This document shows, one piece after another, positions 8,259 to 13,679 of a DNA stretch of 13,679 nt. Each line of letters begins with the position of its first letter. Within the stretch, counting starts at the first letter, position 1. Source of the DNA: DATNIB01 sp035604685 (GTDB lineage Bacteria; Actinomycetota; Acidimicrobiia; Acidimicrobiales; RAAP-2); NCBI GenBank assembly GCA_035604685.1, contig DATNIB010000030.1, forward strand, positions 1 to 13,679. The letters run 5' to 3'. Under the pieces are notes generated by a model that was not told the DNA's origin, did no database searches, and saw nothing but the letters and a program-made list of their open reading frames with translations. Both the position numbers and the translations under genes were made by a program.

Positions 8259-9047
8259 CTACCCGACCAGGAGACGGATGCCGGTCGCCAACCCAATGCA
8301 CACGATCACCACGCGCATGACCGGCACCGGCAGCCGCCGGGCCAGGACCGCCCCGGCGTAGCCACCGACGAGACACCCGAGCGCCAGCGCTCCGACGGCC
8401 GCCCACGGCAGCGCGCCGTGCACGACGAAGACGAGCGCGGCCACTCCGTTGGCCAAGACCGAGAGCAGCGCGCGGAGCCCGTTAGAGCGCGCCAGCGTGT
8501 CGGGCAGCGCGAGGCCCAGCACGGCCAGCATGATCACGCCCATCGCGGCCCCGAAGTAGCCGCCGTAGACGGCCGCGAGAAACATCCCGACGAACAGGAT
8601 GGGACGGTGGACCTGGCCGTCGGCGTGGCCGAGGCGGGCGAGTCCCTTGGCGAGCAGCGGGCGCAGTACGAAGAGCAACGACGCGAAGAGGACGAGCCAC
8701 GGTGCGATTCGGCTGAAGGCGTGTGAGGGGGTGGTGAGCAGGAGCGCCGCGCCCACCACTGCGCCGAGGACGGTGAGCGGCGCCAAGACGCGCAGGTGCC
8801 GGCGCTGGTCGGCGATCTCGGGGCGGAACCCGGCGACGCTGCCGAGGTAGCCGGGCCAGATGCCCACGGTCGAGCTCATGTTGGCCGTGAGGGCCGGGTA
8901 GCCCAGCGCGAGCAGGGCTGGAAAAGAGATGAGCGTGCCACCGCCGGCGACCCCGTTGAAGACCCCCGCCCCGAAGCCGGCCGCCAACAGCAGTGCGGCG
9001 CGGCCGTCGGTCAGGCGTTGGGTGGCGAACGTCGAGACATCGAGCAC
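8259..9047 (-). CDS. TauE/SafE-family membrane permease (sulfite exporter-like)
   Basis: This is a 262-residue integral membrane protein with about eight hydrophobic segments arranged as two similar halves. Each half begins with the glycine-rich motif of the TauE/SafE (formerly DUF81) family: GVFNGVAGGGTLISFPALLALG at residues 28-49 (given here only to mark the motif core GGGTLISFP), and YGGYFGAAMG at 161-170. Family members export or move small anions such as sulfite, sulfoacetate or other organosulfur compounds; the substrate here is unknown. The start is a GTG at 9047, 18 bp after the CYTH-CHAD stop, on the same strand, so the two genes are probably one transcript. There is no clear ribosome binding site. 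The gene ends 5 bp from the pxpBC stop, leaving no room for a separate terminator between them. Confidence 0.88.
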   Translation of the reverse strand: MLDVSTFATQRLTDGRAALLLAAGFGAGVFNGVAGGGTLISFPALLALGYPALTANMSSTVGIWPGYLGSVAGFRPEIADQRRHLRVLAPLTVLGAVVGAALLLTTPSHAFSRIAPWLVLFASLLFVLRPLLAKGLARLGHADGQVHRPILFVGMFLAAVYGGYFGAAMGVIMLAVLGLALPDTLARSNGLRALLSVLANGVAALVFVVHGALPWAAVGALALGCLVGGYAGAVLARRLPVPVMRVVIVCIGLATGIRLLVG

Positions 9048-9065
9048 GGCCGGCGGGCGAGCCGG

Positions 9066-10964
9066 TCAGCCGCGCGTCGACCCGGCCGGGCCGTGGTGCC
9101 CATGCCCGTTTCCGCCGGGTCCCGCCGCGGCCGCCTGGACGACCGGGTCCGTGGGATCGACTCCCGGCCCGGCGGCCGCCGGTTCGACGGGGGTCCAGCC
9201 GGACCCGGCGCCTTCGGTCGGGGGTCGCTCCGGCGACCCATCCCAGGCCGGAGGATCATCGGAGGACGGCGGTCGCTCGGTCGTGGCGATCTCTGCTCTC
9301 GGCTCTCTGGCTGCGACGACGCGACCCCGTTCCAGCAGGAGGGCGAGGTGCTGCCACTCACGGTTGGCCAGCTGGGATATCCGAGCCGGGATGTGCGTCA
9401 TGAGCGCCGCCGCCTCCATCTGGTAGCGCTCGGCCATGGCGCCCATGACGAAGATCGTGATCGGCGGCAGCGGTTCGTCGCCGATCGCCAGTTGGAGCAG
9501 CCGTTGGGTGGCGACGTTCGCGTCCTGGACCGCGCCCAGGGCGTCCTGCAGCTTGGTCAGCCGACGCGAGAAGCGCCGTGCCGGCTCGCCGTAGAGGTCG
9601 CTCACGAACTCGACCGCGTAGCGCAGGCGCTTGCAGCGGATGCGCAGGCGGTGGAAGTCGGCCGAGTCGCCGCTGCGGCGGGCGCGGCGCGCGGCGCGCA
9701 TGGTGGATCGGTACCGGGCTACCACGAGATCGGGCACGGCGGCGACCGCCGGAACGGGATCCTCGGTGGTTCGCCGCGCCGCGCCCTGTTGGGCCAACGC
9801 GGCCAGCCCGGTCGTCAGACGTTCGTAGCGCGGAGAGTCGAGCGCGCTCAGCAGCACCACGCGGGCCCGCTGCCGCTCGGCCATCAGCACCGCCCGCAGC
9901 TGGTCGAGGGGCGGCTCTGTTCCCTCCGGCAGCGGGATCAGTCGCTCCTCCGCGTTGTCGAGGCTCTCCAGATGCACATCGAGGTCGCGCACCGCGCCCA
10001 GGAGCGCAGCCAACCAGGCCAGCTCCGCGCGCAGGATCGAGAACTGGGGAGGCAGGATCTCTTCGAAGAAACTGAAGGCGGCGCGCAGGCGGCGGGTCGC
10101 GACCCGCATGTCGTGCAGGTTCTCGGGATCCTCCCCGAGGCGGGTCCCGGGTTCGTTGGCGATGAGCGTCGCCAGGTGCCGTCGGATCACCGCATTGGCC
10201 AGTTCAGCGAACGTCGAGGTCGCCGAGACCTCGGTCGACCCGAGTTCGGGCCGACCGGGGAGTGCCATGCCATGTGCGAGCATCCCGGCCTCGAACTTGG
10301 ATAGCCGGGCCGGCCAGAGTCCCGACGAGCTCCGAAGATCCTCGACGAGCGGTGCCACGGCATCGGTCCACTCGGGCTCGACCTCGACCTCGACGCGGCG
10401 GAGGCGCGCCGGCGGCTCGTTGTCGTAGGCGGCGATGAGCGTCTCGTCCATGGCCAGTTCGGCCACCGCCTGCTGGCCGTTCCAGATCGCGAACGGCCGA
10501 CGCTCCGTTCTGACCTCGAGCACGTGGCGAAGGGGCCGGCGGCCGATCATGGCGGACACCCGCGATCCGACCGGGCCGTTCAGGTCCAGCCACTCGGTCT
10601 CCCCACCGGTCTTCTCGGTGATTTCGATTCGGCGACGGAGCCCATCGGCCGGAGCCGCATCGCTCAGGCCCTTCAGGGTGACCTCGTCGCCGCGCTCTTT
10701 ATGGCGCAGGCGGAGCACGTAGCCGGCCCGACCGATCCGCCAGTCCTCGGTGTCGAGGTAGCGGTCGACGAGGACGACCGGCGGCGTCGGCACCACGCGC
10801 CATCCGGCTTCGGCGGGAGGGACGGGCGGATTCGCGCCCCGCGCCGTCTCCCCGGAGAGGCGCGCCAACCAGCGCTCCACCGGCCGCAGGTCGAGAGCGT
10901 CAAATTGCCATTCGACCTCGATGTCTGGTGATCGCCCCCTCGACGGCACGGCGGACGCGCCCAC
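9066..10964 (-). CDS. CYTH and CHAD domain-containing protein
   Basis: This is a 632-residue two-domain protein. Residues about 14-200 form a CYTH (triphosphate tunnel) domain, with EVEWQF (16-21), a GYVLRLR strand (81-87), EVTLKG (94-99) and VEVEVE (191-196). Residues about 253-550 form a CHAD helical-bundle domain, with its paired histidine-led basic helices HDMRVATRRLR (284-294) and HRLRIRCKRLRYA (438-450). CYTH enzymes hydrolyse triphosphorylated substrates, and CHAD domains bind inorganic polyphosphate, so a role in polyphosphate handling is likely. The CYTH signature ExExK reads ExExQ here (Gln20), which may lower or change activity. A 70-residue Pro/Glu/Gly-rich tail ending in a His/Gly-rich stretch is probably disordered. 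The GTG at 10964 follows a TAGCCT hexamer by 6 nt, pointing to leaderless expression. It is divergent from the Nudix gene. Confidence 0.93.
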   Translation of the reverse strand: MGASAVPSRGRSPDIEVEWQFDALDLRPVERWLARLSGETARGANPPVPPAEAGWRVVPTPPVVLVDRYLDTEDWRIGRAGYVLRLRHKERGDEVTLKGLSDAAPADGLRRRIEITEKTGGETEWLDLNGPVGSRVSAMIGRRPLRHVLEVRTERRPFAIWNGQQAVAELAMDETLIAAYDNEPPARLRRVEVEVEPEWTDAVAPLVEDLRSSSGLWPARLSKFEAGMLAHGMALPGRPELGSTEVSATSTFAELANAVIRRHLATLIANEPGTRLGEDPENLHDMRVATRRLRAAFSFFEEILPPQFSILRAELAWLAALLGAVRDLDVHLESLDNAEERLIPLPEGTEPPLDQLRAVLMAERQRARVVLLSALDSPRYERLTTGLAALAQQGAARRTTEDPVPAVAAVPDLVVARYRSTMRAARRARRSGDSADFHRLRIRCKRLRYAVEFVSDLYGEPARRFSRRLTKLQDALGAVQDANVATQRLLQLAIGDEPLPPITIFVMGAMAERYQMEAAALMTHIPARISQLANREWQHLALLLERGRVVAAREPRAEIATTERPPSSDDPPAWDGSPERPPTEGAGSGWTPVEPAAAGPGVDPTDPVVQAAAAGPGGNGHGHHGPAGSTRG

Positions 10965-10976
10965 GGCCAGAGGCTA
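10965..10976 (-). promoter_or_regulatory. Leaderless promoter -10 element of the CYTH-CHAD gene
   Basis: On the minus strand TAGCCT (10976 to 10971) fits TANNNT and is followed by 6 nt and the GTG start at 10964, so the transcript would start at the start codon. No ribosome binding site is seen and no good -35 is found at 17 bp. Confidence 0.45.
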
Positions 10977-10998
10977 CCCCACGGCACAATCTGCTCCC

Positions 10999-11025
10999 CC
11001 CGGCCATCGGGCTGGACCGGCCGGG
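10999..11025. repeat. Inverted repeat in the divergent promoter region
   Basis: CCCGGCC (10999-11005) and GGCCGGG (11019-11025) are perfect 7-bp arms around a 13-nt spacer. Their centre lies about 48 bp upstream of the CYTH-CHAD start and 83 bp upstream of the Nudix start, so a protein bound there could act on both genes. In GC-rich DNA such a repeat can arise by chance. Confidence 0.3.
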
Positions 11026-11045
11026 TCGGAAATACTCTCCACAAA

Positions 11046-11064
11046 CTGGTGCGAATGACACCGG
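11046..11064. repeat. Inverted repeat over the Nudix -35 region
   Basis: CTGGTG (11046-11051) and CACCGG (11059-11064) are arms with one mismatch around a 7-nt spacer. They cover the area where the -35 element of the Nudix promoter should be, so this may be an operator; there is no recognised regulator match. Confidence 0.22.
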
Positions 11065-11082
11065 ATGTTGGATGTGGGTGGG

Positions 11083-11094
11083 TACTGTCGGCCC
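11083..11094 (+). promoter_or_regulatory. Leaderless promoter -10 element of the Nudix gene
   Basis: TACTGT (11083-11088) fits TANNNT and is followed by 6 nt and the GTG at 11095. This arrangement decides the start codon over the ATG at 11065, which would place the promoter hexamer inside the coding region. Confidence 0.5.
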
Positions 11095-11571
11095 GTGGGC
11101 GATGACGCCGTGACGACGCTCGACGCCACTCCGCCCATCGAGCTGGTGCTGGCGGGCGGTGGGCTACTGCTGCGCGACGGCCCGGGTGGGGTCCGCGAGC
11201 TGGCGGTGGTGCACCGACCGAGCCGGGCCGACTGGTCCTTCCCCAAGGGGAAGGTGGAGCCGAGCGAGTCGCTCACCGCCTGCGCTCTGCGCGAGGTGGA
11301 GGAGGAGACCGGACTGCGGTGCCGGCTCGACCGATTCGTTGGGACCACCCAGTACCGGGACCGCAAGGACCGCCCGAAGGTAGTGGCCTACTGGACGATG
11401 GAAGTGGTCAGCGGGACGTTCGTGCCCAACGAAGAGGTCGACGAGGTGTGCTGGGTCGAGCTGTCGGCGGCCCCCCCGCTCCTCACCTACGACCGGGACC
11501 GCGAGCTCCTCGAGGTCCTGGCCCTGATGGAGGAGCCACGGGCCCGCCGCCGGCTCCGGCGGACCGCCTGA
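11095..11571 (+). CDS. Nudix hydrolase, MutT1-like
   Basis: This is a 158-residue single-domain Nudix enzyme that would cleave a nucleoside diphosphate linked to another moiety (oxidised dNTP, diadenosine polyphosphate or similar). The Nudix box is perfect over residues 52-74: it begins GKVEPSE, and the catalytic REVEEETGL follows. The flanking segments AVVHRP...DWSFPKGK (37-52), VPNEEVDEVCW (110-120) and LTYDRDRELL (130-139) resemble the N-terminal domain of mycobacterial MutT1. The C-terminal histidine phosphatase domain of MutT1 is absent. The GTG at 11095 is preferred to the ATG at 11065 because a -10-like hexamer lies 6 nt before it and the domain still begins about 17 residues in. It is divergent from CYTH-CHAD; both families often occur near polyphosphate kinase in actinobacteria, but no such kinase is in the window. 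Substrate unknown. Confidence 0.9.
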   Translation: MGDDAVTTLDATPPIELVLAGGGLLLRDGPGGVRELAVVHRPSRADWSFPKGKVEPSESLTACALREVEEETGLRCRLDRFVGTTQYRDRKDRPKVVAYWTMEVVSGTFVPNEEVDEVCWVELSAAPPLLTYDRDRELLEVLALMEEPRARRRLRRTA

Positions 11572-11588
11572 ACCACGGAGCGTCGACC

Positions 11589-11613
11589 GTCTCCCCTGGG
11601 TCGGAGGGGTGAC
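11589..11613 (+). terminator. Stem-loop just after the Nudix gene, possible terminator
   Basis: Arms 11589-11597 and 11605-11613 pair over 8 of 9 positions (GTC, one T-T mismatch, then CCCCT with AGGGG) around a 7-nt loop, starting 18 nt after the stop codon. No T-run follows, so termination by this hairpin alone is uncertain; U-less terminators are described in high-GC actinobacteria. Confidence 0.4.
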
Positions 11614-11724
11614 CGAGACCAGATCGTGAAAGCTCGACCTTCGCGCGCGTCGGCCTTTCGATCCGGTGGCGCACGGCTGGGGGTTCGGGTCTCTCGCCGA
11701 AGCTTCCGGGAAGGACGATCCACC

Positions 11725-11756
11725 GACAAGGCTCTGACCTGGAGAGCGATCTTGTC
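11725..11756 (+). other. Stem-loop with 11-bp stem in the intergenic region
   Basis: GACAAGGCTCT (11725-11735) pairs with AGAGC (11743-11747) and CTTGTC (11751-11756), interrupted only by a 3-nt bulge (GAT); the loop is GACCTGG. All 11 bases of the left arm pair. It is AT-richer than its surroundings, which makes chance pairing less likely than for the GC palindromes here. There is no T-run after it. It may be a second terminator-like end for the Nudix transcript, part of a small RNA, or a processing site. Confidence 0.45.
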
Positions 11757-11789
11757 AGTTCGCCCACGTCCAACCGGTTCCGTTCGAGT

Positions 11790-11809
11790 TTATGGACAGG
11801 ATTATGGAC
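11790..11809. repeat. 8-bp direct repeat upstream of the CRP-like gene
   Basis: TTATGGAC occurs at 11790-11797 and again at 11802-11809, a period of 12 bp. It ends about 60 bp before the predicted transcription start of the regulator, a usual place for an activator site. The AT-rich octamer stands out from its GC-rich surroundings. Confidence 0.4.
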
Positions 11810-11856
11810 GAGCCCTGACTGTGTGTTCGGGCTGGTTGTGCGTGCTCACGGAATGG

Positions 11857-11869
11857 GATACTCGGCGCC
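11857..11869 (+). promoter_or_regulatory. Leaderless promoter -10 element of the CRP-like gene
   Basis: GATACT (11857-11862) is the same hexamer as at pxpA and is followed by 7 nt and the ATG at 11870. No ribosome binding site is seen. Just upstream, CGTG-CT-CACG (11841-11850) is a short palindrome between the -10 and -35 regions. Confidence 0.5.
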
Positions 11870-12517
11870 ATGCTGTCGCGCCTGCTCGACATGCTCGACG
11901 ACGATGAGCAGCGCGAAGTCCTCGCGGCAGCGAGACGCAGGCGGTTCAAGCGCAACGAAGTGGTGTTCCACGACGGCGATCCCGGGGACACACTGCACTT
12001 GGTGGTGCACGGCCATTTTGCGATTCGCATCACGACACCCATGGGTGACCAGGCGATGGTCCGGGTGTTCGGCCCCGCCGACTACTTCGGTGAGCTGGCG
12101 ATGCTCTCGGTGGGCCCGCGCCGCGGGAGCGCCATCTCCCTCGACGGGGGTGAGACGCTGAGTTTGCACCGTCAGGACTTCGAGGAACTCCGAGCCAAGA
12201 GGCCGAAGATCAACGACGTGCTGACGGCCGCTCTGGTCGCCGAAGTGCGACGGTTGTCGGCAGCCCTGATCGAGGCCCTCTACGTGCCCGTCGAACGCCG
12301 CGTCTGGCTTCGTCTGATCGACCTCGTGGAGCTGTTCGGGGGCGGTGCGCCAGTCGTGATCCCGCTCACGCAGGATGACGTCGCGCAACTCGCCGGCACA
12401 ACGCGCCCTACGGCAAATCGGATCCTTCGGGCAGGCGAGGAACAAGGTGTTCTTCACCTGGCACGCGGCCGCATCGAGGTCCACGATCGGGCAGCGCTAC
12501 GCAGGCTCGCTCACTGA
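11870..12517 (+). CDS. CRP/FNR-family transcriptional regulator
   Basis: This is a 215-residue regulator. Residues about 1-120 form a cyclic-nucleotide-binding beta-barrel, with the GD turn at 36-40 and a phosphate-binding segment beginning FGELAM (73-78) and continuing GPRRGSA (82-88). The Gly-Glu pair and the Arg-x-Ser/Gly-x-Ala-like end are the features that hold cAMP in CRP, so cyclic nucleotide binding is plausible. A dimerisation helix spans about 112-138. The winged helix-turn-helix is at about 164-205, with LTQDDVAQLAGTTRPTANR (166-184), close to the family recognition pattern. There are no FNR-type N-terminal cysteines. The ATG at 11870 follows a -10-like hexamer by 7 nt. The gene ends 2 bp from the convergent SLOG-cyclase gene, which suggests a signal maker and reader pair; that link is inferred from position. 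Confidence 0.92.
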   Translation: MLSRLLDMLDDDEQREVLAAARRRRFKRNEVVFHDGDPGDTLHLVVHGHFAIRITTPMGDQAMVRVFGPADYFGELAMLSVGPRRGSAISLDGGETLSLHRQDFEELRAKRPKINDVLTAALVAEVRRLSAALIEALYVPVERRVWLRLIDLVELFGGGAPVVIPLTQDDVAQLAGTTRPTANRILRAGEEQGVLHLARGRIEVHDRAALRRLAH

Positions 12518-12519
12518 GG

Positions 12520-13653
12520 TCAGCGCCGCCGCCGCAGCTGGTACATCGGAATCGTCTCGAACTCCTTCGCCGTGGTCACCCGGCCCACATATTCGGTGGC
12601 AAAGGGAGCCGCTGGTTCGAGGGAGAGCAGCGCGGCAAACGCGTCGGTCACGTAGACCTGCCCCTCCGGCGTGCGCGGCTCGATTCGAGCAGCACGGGTG
12701 AGTTCGCGTCCCCAGTACGTCGGCTTGTGAGTGACGGGGTCGGTGATCGCGATCACTGGACCGGCGTGCGCACCGATGCGGAGCTCGAGGTCCCTCGGGA
12801 GTCCCATCGCCTCCAGGTCGATACGGGTGAGAGCTTCATGCAGCCCGAGCGCACAGTCCGCCGCCTCGATCACATCGGAGAACACCGCTGCGATGGCGTC
12901 GCCCCAGCAATTGCGCCATAGGACGGTCTCGCCGTGGTCATCGAGCACGGCGCCCAGTGATCCGAGGACTTCGTCGACGAACAGCGGGAACTGCTCGTCG
13001 CGCAACCGGGAGAACCCGTGCAGGTCGGTGAAAAGGATGGCACCGATGTGCCGGGTCGCCGAGTGGGGTCCGGCCTCCTCGGGGGCTCGCTCTGGAGGTC
13101 GGAGCGCGATGACGTGCGTCGGGTGACCACTGGCGTTCCACACAGCGACGTCGTGGGCAGTGCCGGCGAGGACAATGCCCTCCGCCTGGTCCCAGATGGC
13201 CAGCTGTAGAGCCGGGGCGTCCAGGAACGCGGCACGGTTCAAGGCGTGGCCCATGGCGATACGTCCGGCGTACCCGAAGAGCTCGTCGTCGCCCATGAAG
13301 GAAGAATCCGACGCGTGCACGACCGAGTCCGCGCGTCCGAGGCACATCCGGAACCGATCGACCCAGGCGGGACCTGCCGGGGCGACCGAGGTTCGCTCGA
13401 ATTCGGCGGTGTCGAAAGGCAGCACAACCTGGAGCGGTACTCCCCGGTCGAGGAGAGCCTCCGCGATGAGGATGTCCGCTCCGGACGCAAGCGAGCCGTA
13501 CGCGAACCCGACCCGCTGCTGAGAGAAGAACGAGCGGATCTCGTGGGCCACATGTGCCTCGAGTTCGGGTGGAAAGCGTGTCGACGCACTTGCGGGCCCG
13601 ATGCGGTGACCGCAGTAGTGCAGCACTATCGGAGGACGAAGATCGTCCAACAC
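12520..13653 (-). CDS. SLOG-like domain fused to class III adenylate/guanylate cyclase
   Basis: This is a 377-residue protein in two parts. Residues about 8-185 look like a Rossmann-type SLOG domain (LOG/DprA-like fold): an initial strand with CGHRIG (14-19), the glycine-rich turn GSLASGADILIAEALL (53-68), and VVLPFD (76-81). Residues about 200-375 are a class III nucleotide cyclase domain. The metal-binding aspartates are D210 (LFTDLHGFS) and D252 (WGDAIAAVF). The base-selecting Lys is Asn248, the base-selecting Asp is Thr312 (a Thr is known in class IIIb enzymes), and the transition-state Asn is Thr319, while Arg323 is kept. Activity and product are therefore uncertain. No membrane segment is seen. 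The GTG at 13653 is the only in-frame start visible, but the frame stays open to the window edge, so the true start may lie outside. It is convergent with the CRP-like gene, 2 bp apart. Confidence 0.85.
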   Translation of the reverse strand: MLDDLRPPIVLHYCGHRIGPASASTRFPPELEAHVAHEIRSFFSQQRVGFAYGSLASGADILIAEALLDRGVPLQVVLPFDTAEFERTSVAPAGPAWVDRFRMCLGRADSVVHASDSSFMGDDELFGYAGRIAMGHALNRAAFLDAPALQLAIWDQAEGIVLAGTAHDVAVWNASGHPTHVIALRPPERAPEEAGPHSATRHIGAILFTDLHGFSRLRDEQFPLFVDEVLGSLGAVLDDHGETVLWRNCWGDAIAAVFSDVIEAADCALGLHEALTRIDLEAMGLPRDLELRIGAHAGPVIAITDPVTHKPTYWGRELTRAARIEPRTPEGQVYVTDAFAALLSLEPAAPFATEYVGRVTTAKEFETIPMYQLRRRR

Positions 13654-13679
13654 TTCAACGTCGGTCGATGTGGCTTCAC

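Larger units (their letters stand above)
11572..11869. other. 298-bp gene-free region upstream of the CRP-like regulator
   Basis: No credible gene was found. An open frame from a GTG at 11626 to 11907 is Arg/Ser/Gly-rich, lacks domain character and runs into the regulator gene in another frame. From left to right the stretch holds a terminator-like hairpin (11589-11613), a short palindrome CTTCC-G-GGAAG (11703-11713), a longer stem-loop (11725-11756), the palindrome AACCGGTT (11772-11779), a direct repeat (11790-11809), and the regulator's -10 element (11857-11862). It is the largest non-coding stretch downstream of the transposase end. Confidence 0.7.

Noticed and set aside
8796..10304. 502-codon plus-strand open frame opposite CYTH-CHAD and TauE/SafE genes
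   Set aside because: The minus-strand genes have clear CYTH, CHAD and TauE motifs; the plus-strand frame has none.
11841..11850. CRP-type operator at the regulator's own promoter
   Set aside because: CGTG-CT-CACG is palindromic but its 2-bp spacer does not fit the usual CRP half-site spacing, so an autoregulatory site is not claimed.
11626..11907. 93-codon open frame in the intergenic region
   Set aside because: No domain, Arg/Ser-rich, and it runs over the promoter and start of the CRP-like gene in another frame.
1..13679. tRNA, rRNA or CRISPR array
   Set aside because: No cloverleaf, rRNA-like segment or regularly spaced repeats were seen by eye on either strand.

Overview
The window reads as a high-GC actinobacterial chromosome segment (Actinomycetota; class not resolvable by eye). 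This rests on the strong G/C bias at third codon positions, frequent GTG starts, a long-form Lhr helicase, a MutT1-like Nudix protein, and -10-like hexamers lying 6-7 nt before start codons, the pattern of leaderless actinobacterial promoters. The lineage is inference; the gene calls come from motifs in the translations.

Layout. (1) 1-321: the 3' end of a TnpB-type gene from an IS200/IS605/IS607-family element, cut by the window edge. Its tail holds three hairpins and is a candidate omega-RNA (reRNA) region. (2) 332-5761, plus strand: a small one-TM protein, a patatin-like lipid acyl hydrolase, and a 1431-aa Lhr helicase that overlaps the patatin gene by 11 bp. (3) 5804-8253, plus strand: a two-gene 5-oxoprolinase operon, pxpA and a fused pxpB-pxpC, overlapping by 4 bp. 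(4) 10964-8259, minus strand: a CYTH-CHAD protein followed 18 bp later by a TauE/SafE-type permease. The permease runs convergently into the pxpBC end with a 5-bp gap. (5) 11095-11571, plus strand: a MutT-like Nudix hydrolase divergent from CYTH-CHAD across a 130-bp region with inverted repeats. (6) 11572-11869: a 298-bp gene-free stretch with two stem-loops, an 8-bp direct repeat and a -10-like element. (7) 11870-12517, plus strand: a CRP/FNR-family regulator. (8) 13653-12520, minus strand: a SLOG-like domain fused to a class III nucleotide cyclase, ending 2 bp from the regulator's stop codon.

How the parts work together. The 5-oxoprolinase genes would recycle 5-oxoproline to glutamate using ATP. 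CYTH-CHAD and the Nudix protein are both families tied to polyphosphate and nucleotide housekeeping, though no polyphosphate kinase is visible here. The tail-to-tail CRP regulator and SLOG-cyclase look like a small cyclic-nucleotide signalling module. It is the most interesting part of the window because several usual catalytic positions of the cyclase are substituted. The TnpB end is the only mobile-element signal.
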